Shown: positions 9,406-23,441, counted from the first letter of the stretch. The stretch is 64,000 nucleotides of DNA from Stenotrophomonas rhizophila (GCF_001704155.1 NZ_CP016294.1:3717501-3781500); one strand, 5' to 3'. Program-made: numbers and translations. The notes: generated from the sequence alone by a model not told the origin.

Positions 9406-10707
9406 ATGCTCGCCTACTACTTCCGACTGGCCCTGCGCAGCTTCCGGCGCAACAAGGTGCTGACCGCGCTGATGGTGATCGCCATCGCGCTGGGCATCGG
9501 TGCTTCCATGACCACCCTGACCGTGTTCCATGTGCTGTCAGGCGATCCGATCCCGCAGAAGAGCGACCGCCTGTTCAACGTGCAGGTCGACCCGCGACCG
9601 ATGATCGGCTACCAGCCCAGCGAAGAGCCCGAAGAACAGGTCACCCGCTTCGATGGCGAAACGTTGCTGCGTGAAAAGAAGGCCAAACACCAGGTGCTGA
9701 TGACCGGTGGTGGCGTCACGGTGGAACCGGACAACAGCACGCTGCGCCCGTTCGACACCGATGCGCGCTATGCGTCCAGCGATTTCTTCACCATGTTCGA
9801 TGCACCGTTCAAGTACGGCCAGGGCTGGAAGCCCGACCAGGACGAAGGCCGTGGCCGGGTGGCGGTGATCTCCAAGGCCTTGAACGAGAAGTTGTTCAAC
9901 GGCCAGAACAGCGTGGGCAAGCCATTGCGCATGGATGGGCACACCTTCAACATCGTCGGCGTGCTGGACGAATGGAATCCCAACCCGCACTTCTACGACC
10001 TGGAAACCGGCCGCTACGGCGACAGCGAAGACATCTTCGTGCCGGTGTTCACCGCGCTGGACCTTAAGTTCGGCCGCAACGGCAACATGAACTGCTGGGA
10101 CAACGCCAACGGCGAGGAAACCGCGCTCAATGCACCGTGCGTGTGGATGCAGTACTGGGTTGAGCTGGCCTCGCCGGCCGACGCCGGCGACTACCGGGCG
10201 TACCTGGAAAACTATTCGGCACAGCAGAAGGCCGCCGGTCGCTTCCAGCGTCCGTCCAACGTGCGCCTGCGCAATGTAATGGAGTGGTTGGACTTCAAGC
10301 AGGTGGTGCCCAGCGACGTACGCCTGCAGCTGTGGCTGGCACTGGGCTTCCTGGCGGTGTGCCTGATCAACACGGTGGGCCTGCTGCTGGCCAAGTTCCT
10401 GCGCCGCAGCGGCGAGATCGGCGTACGCCGCGCACTGGGTGCCAGCCGTGGGCAGATCTTCCTGCAGTCGCTGGTCGAAGCCGGCACCGTCGGCCTGGCC
10501 GGTGGCGTGCTGGGCCTGGGACTGGCCCTGCTGGGCCTGTATGCAGTTCGGCAGCAGCCGGTGGACTACGCCAAGCTGGCCACGCTGGACGGCAAGATGC
10601 TGCTGCTCACCTTCGGCCTGACCCTGGCCGCCAGCCTGCTGGCCGGTTTCCTGCCGGCGCTGCGCGCCATGCAGGTCACCCCCGCCATTCAACTCAAATC
10701 GCAGTAA
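9406..10707 (+). CDS. FtsX/MacB-like ABC permease (first of pair)
   Basis: The 433-residue protein has the MacB permease topology: one membrane segment near residues 18-40, a periplasmic domain of about 260 residues (MacB_PCD type), then three C-terminal membrane segments (about 305-327, 358-380, 393-415). The motif GEIGVRRALGASRGQIFLQ before the third segment is characteristic of FtsX domains. It starts 12 bases after the ATPase gene. With the next gene it probably makes a heterodimeric permease. Confidence 0.9.
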   Translation: MLAYYFRLALRSFRRNKVLTALMVIAIALGIGASMTTLTVFHVLSGDPIPQKSDRLFNVQVDPRPMIGYQPSEEPEEQVTRFDGETLLREKKAKHQVLMTGGGVTVEPDNSTLRPFDTDARYASSDFFTMFDAPFKYGQGWKPDQDEGRGRVAVISKALNEKLFNGQNSVGKPLRMDGHTFNIVGVLDEWNPNPHFYDLETGRYGDSEDIFVPVFTALDLKFGRNGNMNCWDNANGEETALNAPCVWMQYWVELASPADAGDYRAYLENYSAQQKAAGRFQRPSNVRLRNVMEWLDFKQVVPSDVRLQLWLALGFLAVCLINTVGLLLAKFLRRSGEIGVRRALGASRGQIFLQSLVEAGTVGLAGGVLGLGLALLGLYAVRQQPVDYAKLATLDGKMLLLTFGLTLAASLLAGFLPALRAMQVTPAIQLKSQ

Positions 10708-10723
10708 GGATCCGGAGCACATC

Positions 10724-11944
10724 ATGGATATCCGACCCATCCTGAGCACGTTGCGCCGGCACAAGACCGCCGCCGCACTCATCGTGCTGGAGATCGCGCT
10801 GACCTGCGCGATCGTCTGCAACGCGTTGTTCCTGATCGGCCAGCGCCTGGAAAAGATCAACCAGCCCAGCGGCATTGCCGAACAGGAGCTGCTGGAAGTG
10901 CGGCTGGGCGGCATCGGCAAGCAGGTCAATGCCACCGCCCGTACCCGTGAGGACCTGGCCGCGCTGCGCTCCATCCCCGGGGTGAAGAACGCAGTGGCGA
11001 TCAACCAGCTGCCGTTCCGGCGCAACTCCTGGAACACCAGCCTGTCGCTGATCCCCGACCAGGAACGCCCCAACTTCAACGCCGCGCAGTACTTCTCCAT
11101 GGAAGGTACGCTGGATACCATGGGCCTGCAGCTGGTGGCCGGCCGCGACTTCGAGGGCGACGAATTCGCCAACCTGGAAGACGTGGAGAAGGACGCCACC
11201 ATCGAGCAACGCGGCTCGGCGGTGATCCTGAGCAGCAAGGCCGCCACCAAGCTGTTCCCGGATGGCCAGGCCATCGGCAAGACGATCTACAGCGGGCGCA
11301 TGCCGCTACGCATCGTCGGCGTGGTGAAGGAACTGGCGCGCCCGGTGACGGTGGAGTCCGACACCGGCTATTCGATGATCCTGCCGGTGCGGGTCAACTA
11401 CGATATGGGCACGTACCTGATCCGGGTGACCGACGCGGCGCGCCGCCAGGAAGTGCTCACCGCCGCCGTGGCCGCGCTGGAGAAGGTGGACAGCAGCCGC
11501 ATGGTGCGCGCCAAGCTCACCTACGAAGAACAGCGCACCAAGTACTTCCAGAACGACCGCGCAATGGTCGGCCTGCTGATCACGGTCTGCGTGGCGCTGC
11601 TGGTGGTCACCGCGCTGGGCATCGTGGGCCTGGCCAGCTTCTGGGTGCAGCAGCGTACCAAGCAGATCGGCATCCGCCGTGCGCTGGGCGCCACCCGTGG
11701 CCAGATCCTCCGGTACTTCCAGACCGAGAACTTCCTGCTGGCCACCGTGGGTATCGTGCTGGGCATGCTGCTGGCGTACTCGATCAACCTGTGGCTGATG
11801 GGTGCCTACGAGCTGCCGCGCATGCCGATCACCTACCTGCCCATTGGCGCAGTGCTACTTTGGCTGCTGGGCCAGATCGCCGTGTTCGGGCCCGCCCACC
11901 GCGCCGCGGCGGTACCGCCGGCCGTCGCCACCCGGAGTGCCTGA
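10724..11944 (+). CDS. FtsX/MacB-like ABC permease (second of pair)
   Basis: The 406-residue protein has the same plan as its neighbour: a membrane segment near 15-38, a periplasmic domain, and three C-terminal membrane segments. The hallmark KQIGIRRALGATRGQILRYF is present. Its periplasmic domain differs clearly from that of the first permease, so the pair is a heterodimer of diverged halves rather than a recent duplication. The start lies 16 bases after the preceding stop and the PDZ-protein gene follows after one base. Confidence 0.9.
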   Translation: MDIRPILSTLRRHKTAAALIVLEIALTCAIVCNALFLIGQRLEKINQPSGIAEQELLEVRLGGIGKQVNATARTREDLAALRSIPGVKNAVAINQLPFRRNSWNTSLSLIPDQERPNFNAAQYFSMEGTLDTMGLQLVAGRDFEGDEFANLEDVEKDATIEQRGSAVILSSKAATKLFPDGQAIGKTIYSGRMPLRIVGVVKELARPVTVESDTGYSMILPVRVNYDMGTYLIRVTDAARRQEVLTAAVAALEKVDSSRMVRAKLTYEEQRTKYFQNDRAMVGLLITVCVALLVVTALGIVGLASFWVQQRTKQIGIRRALGATRGQILRYFQTENFLLATVGIVLGMLLAYSINLWLMGAYELPRMPITYLPIGAVLLWLLGQIAVFGPAHRAAAVPPAVATRSA

Positions 11945-11945
11945 C

Positions 11946-12356
11946 ATGACCGTTTCCCCCATCCGTCTCACGCTGGCCGCCCTGCTGATGATCAGCACCA
12001 CCGCCTGCGCCGAAAGCACCCAGACCGAGTCGTCGCGTATGGACTGGCGCCAGGATGGCGCGCGCCTCACCCTCGAATCCGAACAGGGCGCGGTGAGCGT
12101 TACCGCCGCGTCGCCGGCCAGCCGCTTCGGCGTGCAGGCCGGCGACCAGGTCCTGCGCGTGGACGGCGTGCCGGTGCGCAAGGTGGGCGAATTGACCGAC
12201 GCACTGTCGGCCAGCGACAAAGCCAGCGTGCCGGTCACGGTGCGCCGCGCCGGCCGCGACCAGGTAGTCAGCGTGCCGACCTCAGCATGGCGCGCGGTGC
12301 AACCGCCGCCCCCGCCTCGCCCGCCGGCGCCGCCGTCACCGCCGGGACGCCCGTAA
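11946..12356 (+). CDS. Secreted or lipid-anchored single PDZ-domain protein
   Basis: The 136-residue protein has a signal peptide (residues 1 to about 20, ending TTAC, a weak lipobox) and one PDZ domain (about 45-115) with the pattern ASRFGVQAGDQVLRVDG and VPVTVRRAGRDQVVSV. It ends in a Pro-rich tail (PPPPPRPPAPPSPP). There is no protease domain. It begins one base after the second permease gene, so it should be made with the transporter and act in the periplasm, perhaps as a sensor or adaptor. That role is inferred from position only. Confidence 0.8.
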   Translation: MTVSPIRLTLAALLMISTTACAESTQTESSRMDWRQDGARLTLESEQGAVSVTAASPASRFGVQAGDQVLRVDGVPVRKVGELTDALSASDKASVPVTVRRAGRDQVVSVPTSAWRAVQPPPPPRPPAPPSPPGRP

Positions 12357-12365
12357 GCCGCCTTC

Positions 12366-12390
12366 CGGGCCCACCCTGCCGGTGGGCCCG
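12366..12390 (+). terminator. Strong hairpin between transporter and regulator genes
   Basis: Perfect 10-base arms, CGGGCCCACC (12366-12375) and GGTGGGCCCG (12381-12390), enclose a 5-base loop. No T run follows, so full termination is unlikely. It may lower read-through or protect the upstream mRNA end, making the downstream two-component genes less expressed than the transporter. Confidence 0.5.
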
Positions 12391-12434
12391 GCGCTCGGGT
12401 ACTCTCTGCCTACTTTCCGGTCCTTCGTTGCCGC

Positions 12435-13774
<1,340 letters not shown>

Positions 13775-13778
<4 letters not shown>

Positions 13779-15130
13779 AGCGCACCTCGTTCACCTTCCG
13801 CCTGTTCCTGCGCCTGCTGCCGGTGCTGGCGCTGGCCGCGGCCGGGCCGTGGCTGCTGGCGTACTGGATGGACCAGGGCTGGCTGGTGACGCTGGTGTCG
13901 GCCGTGGCGCTGCTGGTGTTGATGTGGTGGACGTTGCGCCGTGCCACCGCGCCGGTCCGCTCGCTGCTGCGGGCGCTGTCGGGCACCACCAGCAGCTACC
14001 GCGATGGCGAATACAACTTCAGCGTGTACTGGCCGGGCAACGATGAACTGGGCGACCTCGTCCAGGCGCACCGCGAGCTGGGTGACGTGCTGCGCGAACA
14101 GCGCCAGGGTCTGGTGCAGCGCGAGCTGCTGCTGGACACCATGGTGCAGAACACGCCGGTGTCGATGCTGCTGCTGGCCAACGGCGGCGATGGCGTGCAG
14201 CGCGTCATGTTCTCCAACCTGGCCGCGCGCAAGCTGCTGCACAACGGCTGGAAGCTGGAAGGCCAGGCCATGCAGAACGTGCTGGAGACCATGCCGGTGG
14301 AGCTGCGCGATGCCATCGTACGCGGCGGCGACAGCCTGTTTGCGGTGCGCGGCCCGGGTGACGTGGATGACGAGGCAGATGACGATGACGAGCAGGTCTA
14401 CCACCTGTCGCGGCGCAGCTTCCATCTCAACGGCCGCCCGCACGACCTGCTGCTGATCCGCCTGCTCACCGCCGAGCTGCGGCGACAGGAAGTGCAGACC
14501 TGGAAGAAGGTGATCCGGGTGATCAGCCACGAACTCAACAACTCGCTGGCACCGATTGCGTCGCTGGCGCATTCCGGGGGCGAGCTGGTGCGGCGTGGCA
14601 AGACCGAGCGCCTGGAAGAAGTGTTCGCCACCATCGAAGACCGGTCACGGCACCTGGAAGGCTTCATCCGCGGCTACGCGCGCTTTGCCAAGCTGCCGCA
14701 GCCGCAGCTGCAGAACGTGCAGTGGAAGCAGTTCCTGGCCGGGCTGCAGCTGCAGATTCCATTCCGCATGGCGGACATTCCCGAAGACCTTCAAGGGCGC
14801 GTGGACATCGCCCAGCTGGGACAGGCGCTGCTGAACCTGCTCAAGAACGCGCATGAAGCGTGCGCTGAAGCCGACCCACCCAATGATGACGTGGAGCTGC
14901 GCCTGACCCGGCTGCCGCAGTGGCTGCGGATCGAGGTGCTGGACCGTGGCAAGGGCATGAACGAGGCGGTGCTGCAGAACGCGCTGATGCCGTTCTATTC
15001 CACCAAGCGCAATGGCACGGGGCTCGGGTTGGCGCTTACCCGCGAAATCGTCGAGGCGCATGGTGGGCGCGTGTCACTGCAGAACCGCCGCGAGGGCGGT
15101 CTGTGCGTGGCGATCTTTTTGCCGGGGTGA
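13775..15130 (+). CDS. Membrane sensor histidine kinase, partner of the sigma54 regulator
   Basis: The 451-residue protein has two membrane segments close together (about 9-31 and 36-55) with almost no periplasmic loop, so it probably senses within the membrane or through a partner such as the transporter. A HAMP/PAS-like region follows, with an acidic patch near 197-206. The phospho-acceptor is His252 in VISHELNNSLAP, and the ATPase domain shows LLNLLKNAHEA, DRGKGMN and GTGLGLALTREIVEAHGG. The SHELNNSLAP form of the H box is typical of NtrY-like kinases. Its gene overlaps that of the cognate regulator by 4 bases. Confidence 0.9.
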
Positions 15131-15143
15131 TGGGTTCGCCTTG

Positions 15144-15204
15144 GCCGGCCAACGGCCGGCGCTACGAATTTTTACGGGCCCATTGGGATCCGGATCAATC
15201 AACC
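15144..15204 (-). repeat. SMAG-like GTAG palindrome with conserved 5' extension (copy A)
   Basis: On the minus strand the core is GTAGC followed by GCCGGCC, a GTT loop and GGCCGGC (15144-15165). The 39 bases before it belong to a longer unit also present at 36215-36276: the 43 bases up to and including GTAG differ at only 5 positions. It lies between the converging ends of the kinase gene and glmU. Confidence 0.75.
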
Positions 15205-15262
15205 TTTGGCGCCGGATAGCCCGCGGTGGCGCCGGCCGGTGGCCGGCCCAGGCGGTGCCCGG

Positions 15263-16627
15263 TTACTTCTTCACCGGGCGGTGCCAGCCTTCAATCGTCT
15301 GCTGGCGCGCGCGCGCGACGGTCAACTCACCTTCCGGTGCATTGCGGGTAATCACCGAACCGGCCGCGATTGTTGCGCCCTGCCCGATCGTCACCGGCGC
15401 CACCAGCGAGCTGTTGGAGCCGATGAAGGCGTTGTCGCCAATGGTGGTCTGCGACTTGTTCACGCCGTCGTAGTTGCAGGTGATGGTGCCGGCCCCGATG
15501 TTGACCTTGCTGCCGATCACCGCATCACCCAGGTAGGTGAGGTGGTTGGCCTTGCTGCCCACGCCGAGGTGGACCTTCTTGGTTTCCACGAAATTGCCCA
15601 CGTGCGAACCGTCGGCCAGCACGGTGCCCGGACGCAGCCGCGCGAACGGGCCGATGTCGGCCGCGCCCTCGCTGACCACGCCGTCCAGGTCACAATGCGG
15701 CTTGACCACCGTGCCGGCGGCCAGCTTGACGTCCTTGAGCCGGGTGAACGGGCCGATGCTGACCCCGTCGCCCAGTTCAACGGTGCCTTCCAGGATCACG
15801 TTGACGTCGATCTGCACATCGCGGCCGACCGTGACCGTACCCCGGATATCGAGCCGGGCCGGGTCGATCACGCGGGCGCCCTGCGCGCACAGCGCACGCA
15901 CTTCGCGCAGCTGCCACGCGCGTTCGAGCTGCGAGAGCTGCCAGGGGTCGTTGGCACCCTCGGCCTCCTGCGCGTCGGCCACGAAGGCCATGTCGGCGGG
16001 CGTGTAGTCCGCTGCGGCGGACGCGAACACATCGGTCAGGTAGTACTCGCCCTGCGCGTTGCTGTTGGACAGCTGCGACAACCAGGTGCGCAGCGCGGTC
16101 GATTCGGCGGTGATGATGCCGGTGTTGATGGTGCGGATGGCCAGCTGTTCGTCGGTCGCGTCCTTCTGCTCGACGATCGCGCCCACTTTGCCTTCGGCAT
16201 TGCGTACGATCCGGCCATAGCCGGTTGGGTTGACCATATCGGCCACCAGCACGGCCAGGCGGCCCGGCTGCGCCAGCAGGTGGCGCAGGGTATCCACCTG
16301 GATCAGCGGCACATCGCCGTACAGCACCAGCACCGTGGCCGCATCGGGCACCTGCGGCATGGCCTGCTGCACGGCATGGCCGGTGCCCAGCTGCTGGGTC
16401 TGTTCGGCCCACTGCAGGTCCGGCTGGTCGGCGAACGCCGCGCGCACCGCTTCACCACCGTGGCCGTACACCACATGGATGGCGTCGGGCCGCAGCTGGC
16501 GCGCGGTATCGATCACATGGGCCAGCATCGGGCGGCCGGCAATCGGCTGCAGCACCTTGGGCAGGTCCGACTTCATGCGCTTGCCAGCGCCGGCGGCGAG
16601 GATGATGACGTGCAGGGCTTGGGTCAT
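15263..16627 (-). CDS. glmU: Bifunctional GlcNAc-1-P uridyltransferase / GlcN-1-P acetyltransferase
   Basis: The 454-residue enzyme makes UDP-GlcNAc. The N-terminal nucleotidyltransferase domain has [19 protein letters not shown] (8-26). From about residue 250 onward a left-handed beta-helix of hexapeptide repeats carries the acetyltransferase, with [13 protein letters not shown] near 375. Length equals the family norm. The gene is downstream of atpC on the same strand behind a terminator-like hairpin, the usual position in gammaproteobacteria, but glmS is not next: the transporter operon intervenes on the other strand. Confidence 0.97.
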   Translation of the reverse strand: MTQALHVIILAAGAGKRMKSDLPKVLQPIAGRPMLAHVIDTARQLRPDAIHVVYGHGGEAVRAAFADQPDLQWAEQTQQLGTGHAVQQAMPQVPDAATVLVLYGDVPLIQVDTLRHLLAQPGRLAVLVADMVNPTGYGRIVRNAEGKVGAIVEQKDATDEQLAIRTINTGIITAESTALRTWLSQLSNSNAQGEYYLTDVFASAAADYTPADMAFVADAQEAEGANDPWQLSQLERAWQLREVRALCAQGARVIDPARLDIRGTVTVGRDVQIDVNVILEGTVELGDGVSIGPFTRLKDVKLAAGTVVKPHCDLDGVVSEGAADIGPFARLRPGTVLADGSHVGNFVETKKVHLGVGSKANHLTYLGDAVIGSKVNIGAGTITCNYDGVNKSQTTIGDNAFIGSNSSLVAPVTIGQGATIAAGSVITRNAPEGELTVARARQQTIEGWHRPVKK

Positions 16628-16710
16628 GGGGATGGAGGGTGATCAAAGGTGACGACTGCGATTCTAGAACGCCCGCCGTCAATGTGCCGCGTTTCCGGTA
16701 CGCGGAAACA

Positions 16711-16736
16711 ACAACGCCGGCAGAAGCCGGCGTTGT
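16711..16736 (-). terminator. Hairpin terminator after atpC
   Basis: Perfect 10-base arms (ACAACGCCGG at 16711-16720, CCGGCGTTGT at 16727-16736) close a 6-base loop, 26 bases beyond the atpC stop. A second small stem (16691-16696 with 16704-16709) follows on the minus strand. There is no long T run, so some read-through into glmU is possible. Confidence 0.65.
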
Positions 16737-16761
16737 CGCATGCAGCGGTAAGCGCTGGAAC

Positions 16762-17184
16762 TCAGTGCTTGAGGGTCTTGCGCAGGCGCTCCAGCGCCTG
16801 CAGCTGGACCACGGCTTCGGCCAGCTTCTGCTGGGCTTCGGCTACTTCCATCGCTTCGCCACGGTTGGCCAGGATGCGCTCGGCTTCTTCCTTGGCCTTG
16901 CGGACCGAGGTTTCGTCGATGTCCTGCGCGCGGATCGCGGTGTCGGCCAGCACGGTCACGACCTGCGGCTGCACCTCGAGGATGCCGCCGGAGATGGCGA
17001 AGTCCAGCTGTTCGCCATTCGGGGTGGTGACCACCACCTTGCCCGGCTTGAGCCGGGTGATCAGCGGGGCGTGCTTGGGCGCGATGCCCAGTTCGCCAAG
17101 CTCACCCGTAGCCACGACCAGAGTCGCTTCACCACGGAAGATTTCCTGCTCGGCGCTGACGATGTCGCAACGGATGGTGCTCAT
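16762..17184 (-). CDS. atpC: ATP synthase F1 subunit epsilon
   Basis: The 140-residue protein has the epsilon beta-sandwich (1-85, with [21 protein letters not shown]) and a C-terminal two-helix region (about 90-138). The subunit belongs to the central stalk and its helices inhibit ATP hydrolysis. It is the last gene of the operon, starting 2 bases after the atpD stop. Confidence 0.96.
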   Translation of the reverse strand: MSTIRCDIVSAEQEIFRGEATLVVATGELGELGIAPKHAPLITRLKPGKVVVTTPNGEQLDFAISGGILEVQPQVVTVLADTAIRAQDIDETSVRKAKEEAERILANRGEAMEVAEAQQKLAEAVVQLQALERLRKTLKH

Positions 17185-17186
17185 GA

Positions 17187-19495
<2,309 letters not shown>

Positions 19496-19506
19496 CTCTT
19501 ATTCCC

Positions 19507-19529
19507 GTAGAGCGGGGCCATGCCCCGCT
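19507..19529 (+). repeat. SMAG-like GTAG palindrome inside the atp operon
   Basis: GTAG (19507-19510) is followed by AGCGGGGC, a CAT loop and GCCCCGCT. It lies in the 80-base spacer between atpA and atpG and is oriented against the operon. A second stem (arms 19544-19550 and 19556-19562) stands beside it in the same spacer. In the atp mRNA both would fold into hairpins just after the atpA stop. Confidence 0.7.
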
Positions 19530-19575
19530 TTGTCGTTTGCGCAGCGGGGAAACACTCCCCGCCCCACGAAGCGGC

Positions 19576-21123
19576 TTACCAGCTGCCGGTGGTCTTGAAC
19601 TCGGAGATGCCCTTCTTGAAGGCCGCTTCGATGTCGTTGTCCCAACCGCCGGTGGCGTTGACCTTGCCGACCAGTTCGCCCTGGGTGTTGGCGAAGTGGG
19701 CGTGCAGGCCTTCTTCGAAGGCCAGCAGCTTGTTGACCGGCACGTCGTCGAGGTAACCCTCGTTGACGGCGTAGATCGACAGCGCCTGGTTGGCGATCGA
19801 CATCGGGGCGTACTGCTTCTGCTTCATCAGCTCGGTCACGCGCTGACCGCGCTCAAGCTGCTTGCGGGTGGCTTCGTCCAGGTCCGAGGCGAACTGCGCG
19901 AACGCGGCCAGCTCACGGTACTGGGCCAGCGAGATGCGGATGCCGCCCGACAGCTTCTTGATGATCTTGGTCTGGGCCGCACCACCGACGCGCGACACCG
20001 AGATACCGGCGTTCACGGCCGGGCGGATGCCCGAGTTGAACAGGTCGGTTTCCAGGAAGATCTGGCCGTCGGTGATCGAGATCACGTTGGTCGGCACGAA
20101 CGCGGAAACGTCGCCGGCCTGGGTTTCGATGATCGGCAGCGCGGTGAGCGAACCGGTCTGGCCCTTGACGGCACCATTGGTGAACTTCTCCACGTACTCT
20201 TCCGAGACGCGGGCGGCGCGCTCGAGCAGACGCGAGTGCAGGTAGAACACGTCACCCGGGTAGGCTTCACGGCCCGGCGGGCGCTTCAGCAGCAGCGAGA
20301 TCTGGCGGTAGGCAACGGCCTGCTTGGACAGGTCGTCGTACACGATCAGGGCATCCTGGCCGCGGTCCATGAAGTACTCACCCATGGTGCAGCCCGAGTA
20401 GGCGCTGATGTACTGCATGGCAGCCGATTCGGACGCGGTGGCGGCCACGACCACGGTGTGGGCCAGGGCGCCGTTCTCTTCCAGCTTGCGCACGATGTTG
20501 GCCACGGTCGAGGCCTTCTGGCCGATCGCGACGTACACGCACTTGATGCCGGTGTCCTTCTGGTTGATCACCGCATCGATGGCCAGGGCGGTCTTGCCGG
20601 TCTGGCGGTCACCGATGACCAGCTCGCGCTGGCCGCGGCCGATCGGGATCATGGAGTCGACGGACTTGTAACCGGTCTGCACCGGCTGGTCGACCGACTT
20701 GCGCCAGATCACGCCCGGGGCAACGCGCTCCACCGGTGCGGTGGCCTGGGCAGCGATCGGGCCCTTGCCGTCGATCGGCTCGCCGAGCGCGTTGACCACG
20801 CGGCCCAGCAGCTCCGGACCGACCGGCACTTCCAGGATGCGGCCGGTGGTCTTGGCCACGTCGCCTTCGCGCAGGTGCTCATAGCCACCCAGGACCACGG
20901 CGCCGACCGAGTCGCGCTCCAGGTTCAGGGCCAGGGCGAAGGTGTTGTTCGGCAGTTCGATCATTTCGCCCTGCATCACGTCGGCCAGGCCGAAGATGCG
21001 CACGATGCCGTCGGACACGCTGGTCACGGTGCCTTCGTTGCGCGATTCCGCGGCCAGCTTGACCTTCTCGATGCGGTTCTTGATCAGTTCGCTGATTTCG
21101 GAGGGGTTGAGCGTGGTTGCCAT
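19576..21123 (-). CDS. atpA: ATP synthase F1 subunit alpha
   Basis: The 515-residue subunit has the P-loop GDRQTGKTA (171-179), the [12 protein letters not shown] context and the conserved [20 protein letters not shown] segment. The ATG at 21123 gives the standard [11 protein letters not shown] start; an in-frame TTG two codons earlier is not needed. It lies 44 bases after atpH and is separated from atpG by a spacer with hairpins. Confidence 0.98.
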   Translation of the reverse strand: MATTLNPSEISELIKNRIEKVKLAAESRNEGTVTSVSDGIVRIFGLADVMQGEMIELPNNTFALALNLERDSVGAVVLGGYEHLREGDVAKTTGRILEVPVGPELLGRVVNALGEPIDGKGPIAAQATAPVERVAPGVIWRKSVDQPVQTGYKSVDSMIPIGRGQRELVIGDRQTGKTALAIDAVINQKDTGIKCVYVAIGQKASTVANIVRKLEENGALAHTVVVAATASESAAMQYISAYSGCTMGEYFMDRGQDALIVYDDLSKQAVAYRQISLLLKRPPGREAYPGDVFYLHSRLLERAARVSEEYVEKFTNGAVKGQTGSLTALPIIETQAGDVSAFVPTNVISITDGQIFLETDLFNSGIRPAVNAGISVSRVGGAAQTKIIKKLSGGIRISLAQYRELAAFAQFASDLDEATRKQLERGQRVTELMKQKQYAPMSIANQALSIYAVNEGYLDDVPVNKLLAFEEGLHAHFANTQGELVGKVNATGGWDNDIEAAFKKGISEFKTTGSW

Positions 21124-21167
21124 CGTCAAGTCCTAGTGCCGGCGATCACGCCGGACGTTAAATGAAT

Positions 21168-21695
21168 TCAGTTAGCGAGCGCGGTCTGCAGGCGCGACAG
21201 CTTGCCCTTGAGCGAGCCATCGATCACCACGTCGCCAGCGTCGATCACCGCACCGCCGATCAGCGACGCATCGATGGCGGTGGTGACGTCGACCTCTTGG
21301 CCGAAGCGCTTGCGCAGCGCGGCCTTGATGGCGTCCAGCTCAGCGGTGGACAGCTCGGCGGCCGAGGTCACGGTGGCTTTCACCACGTGTTCGGCTTCAG
21401 CGCGGAGCTGGTCGTACATGCCTGCGATTTCCGGCAGCAGCGGCAGCCGGTGCGCTTCGGCCAGGATGGCCAGGAAGCGACCGAACGACTCGCCTGCCGT
21501 TTCCGGGGCCAGCAACGCGACGGCATCGTCACGGCCCAGCTCCGGGTTCGACAGCAGGGCCGACACGCGCGGATCGGCGGCTACATGGGCGGAGAACGCA
21601 AGCGCGTCCGACCACGGCGCGAACGTGCCTTCGTCGCGCGCGGTCGCGAACGCGGCGCGGGCATACGGGCGTGCAAGCGTGAGGGCCTGGCTCAT
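21168..21695 (-). CDS. atpH: ATP synthase F1 subunit delta
   Basis: The 175-residue peripheral-stalk subunit begins with the typical SQALTLARPYARAAFATA and ends with the C-terminal domain (IGGAVIDAGDVVIDGSLKGKLSRL). It follows atpF after 3 bases, consistent with translational coupling. Confidence 0.96.
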   Translation of the reverse strand: MSQALTLARPYARAAFATARDEGTFAPWSDALAFSAHVAADPRVSALLSNPELGRDDAVALLAPETAGESFGRFLAILAEAHRLPLLPEIAGMYDQLRAEAEHVVKATVTSAAELSTAELDAIKAALRKRFGQEVDVTTAIDASLIGGAVIDAGDVVIDGSLKGKLSRLQTALAN

Positions 21696-21698
21696 CGA

Positions 21699-22169
21699 TC
21701 AGATCTCCGAGGCCAGCTCGTCGAGCAGCGCCTTGTGGGCGTTGGCGTCGATTTCGCGCTTGAGCAGCTTTTCGGCACCGGTCACGGCCAGCACGGACAC
21801 CTGCTTGCGCAGATCCTCGCGGGCACGGTTGGCGGCCAGTTCAATCTCGGCGTGGGCCAGTTCTTTCTGGCGGTTCGCTTCGACGATGGCTTCATTCTTG
21901 GCAGCATCAACGATCTGGTTGGCGCGGGCATGGGCCTGGTCGATGATCTCGTTGGCCTTGGTGCGCGCGTCCTTCAGTGCTTCGTTGACCTTTTCCTGCG
22001 CCTGGGCCAGATCCTTCTGGCTGCGGTCGGCAGCAGCGAGCCCTTCAGCGATCTTCTGCTGGCGCTCTTCGATGGCGTTCATCAGCGGCGGCCAGATCTT
22101 GGTCGCGATGATCCAGATCAGACCGGCGAACGCCAGTGCCTGGGCAACGAGGGTAAAACCGATTTCCAT
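21699..22169 (-). CDS. atpF: ATP synthase Fo subunit b
   Basis: The 156-residue protein has one N-terminal membrane segment (about 5-25, [21 protein letters not shown]) and then a long charged helix rich in Ala, Glu, Lys and Gln, the dimeric peripheral stalk. It has the standard length. The 111-base spacer before it holds two strong hairpins after atpE. Confidence 0.97.
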   Translation of the reverse strand: MEIGFTLVAQALAFAGLIWIIATKIWPPLMNAIEERQQKIAEGLAAADRSQKDLAQAQEKVNEALKDARTKANEIIDQAHARANQIVDAAKNEAIVEANRQKELAHAEIELAANRAREDLRKQVSVLAVTGAEKLLKREIDANAHKALLDELASEI

Positions 22170-22202
22170 GGGGTTCGCTCAATCTGGGGTGATGGGGTGG
22201 AG

Positions 22203-22264
22203 GCGCCGCAGGAGCGGCGCATCCGTTCCTTCATCCGCGATCAGGCGCTCGAGGCGCCTGATCG
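22203..22264 (-). other. Two strong hairpins between atpE and atpF
   Basis: Stem 1 has 11-base arms (22238-22248 and 22254-22264) around a 5-base loop; stem 2 has arms GCGCCGC (22203-22209) and GCGGCGC (22214-22220). In the atp mRNA they come 17 bases after the atpE stop. No T run follows. They are likely to protect or process the atpE transcript end, which would help make the many c subunits needed. Confidence 0.6.
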
Positions 22265-22280
22265 TTTCGCTTTCGCTGGA

Positions 22281-22586
<306 letters not shown>

Positions 22587-22646
22587 TTATCTCCGGAAAC
22601 TTAAGTAGCTAAGGGTAATGAAACGGATGAAGGGTGAAGCGGAAAC

Positions 22647-23441
22647 TCAGTGAGCGTCTTCCGACAGGCTCAGGTACACGATGGACAACATCATGAAAAT
22701 GAAGGCCTGCAGCGGAATCACCAGCAGGTGGAACAGCATCCAGCCGAGGCCGAAGGCGCCGCCTGCGATGGCGCCCATGATGCCGGCACTGCCCAGCACC
22801 CAGATCAGCAGGAACACGATTTCGCCGCCGAACATGTTGCCGAACAGTCGCATCGCCAGCGAGATCGGCTTGCTCAGCCACTCGACGATGTTGAGGATCA
22901 GGTTGAACGGCATCATCCACTTGCCGAACGGTGCGGTCAGGAATTCCTTGGTGAAACCACCCAGGCCCTTGGCGCGCAGCGCGAAGAACAGCATCAGGAA
23001 GAACACGCTGATCGACATGCCCAGGGTGGCATTGACGTCGGCGGTCGGGACCGGCTTCCAGTACGGAATGCCCAGCGCTTCGAGCGGCAGGGCGATGAAG
23101 TCGGCCGGGATCATCTTGATGAGGTTCATCAGGAGGATCCAGAAGAAGATCGTGATCGCGATCGGGGTCACCAGCTTGCTGGTGCCGTGATAGGTGTCCT
23201 TGGCCTGGCGGTCAACGAACTCCAGGCAGATTTCAACGAACGCCTGCCACTTGCCCGGTACGCCGGCGGTGGCCTTGCGGGTGGCCATCCAGAAGCCAAA
23301 CACCATCAACAAACCCATCAGGACCGAAGTCACAATGGTGTCGACGTGAATTGCCCAGAAACCACCTTCCTGCATGTGGAACGTCAGGTTGTGCAGGTGA
23401 TGTTGGATGTAGGAGGTGGGTGTAAGCGCCTCGCCTGCCAT
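22647..23441 (-). CDS. atpB: ATP synthase Fo subunit a
   Basis: The 264-residue membrane protein has five to six membrane segments. The essential arginine is Arg198 in SLAMRLFGN, which faces Asp68 of subunit c. It is the second gene of the operon, after the subunit I gene. Confidence 0.97.
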   Translation of the reverse strand: MAGEALTPTSYIQHHLHNLTFHMQEGGFWAIHVDTIVTSVLMGLLMVFGFWMATRKATAGVPGKWQAFVEICLEFVDRQAKDTYHGTSKLVTPIAITIFFWILLMNLIKMIPADFIALPLEALGIPYWKPVPTADVNATLGMSISVFFLMLFFALRAKGLGGFTKEFLTAPFGKWMMPFNLILNIVEWLSKPISLAMRLFGNMFGGEIVFLLIWVLGSAGIMGAIAGGAFGLGWMLFHLLVIPLQAFIFMMLSIVYLSLSEDAH

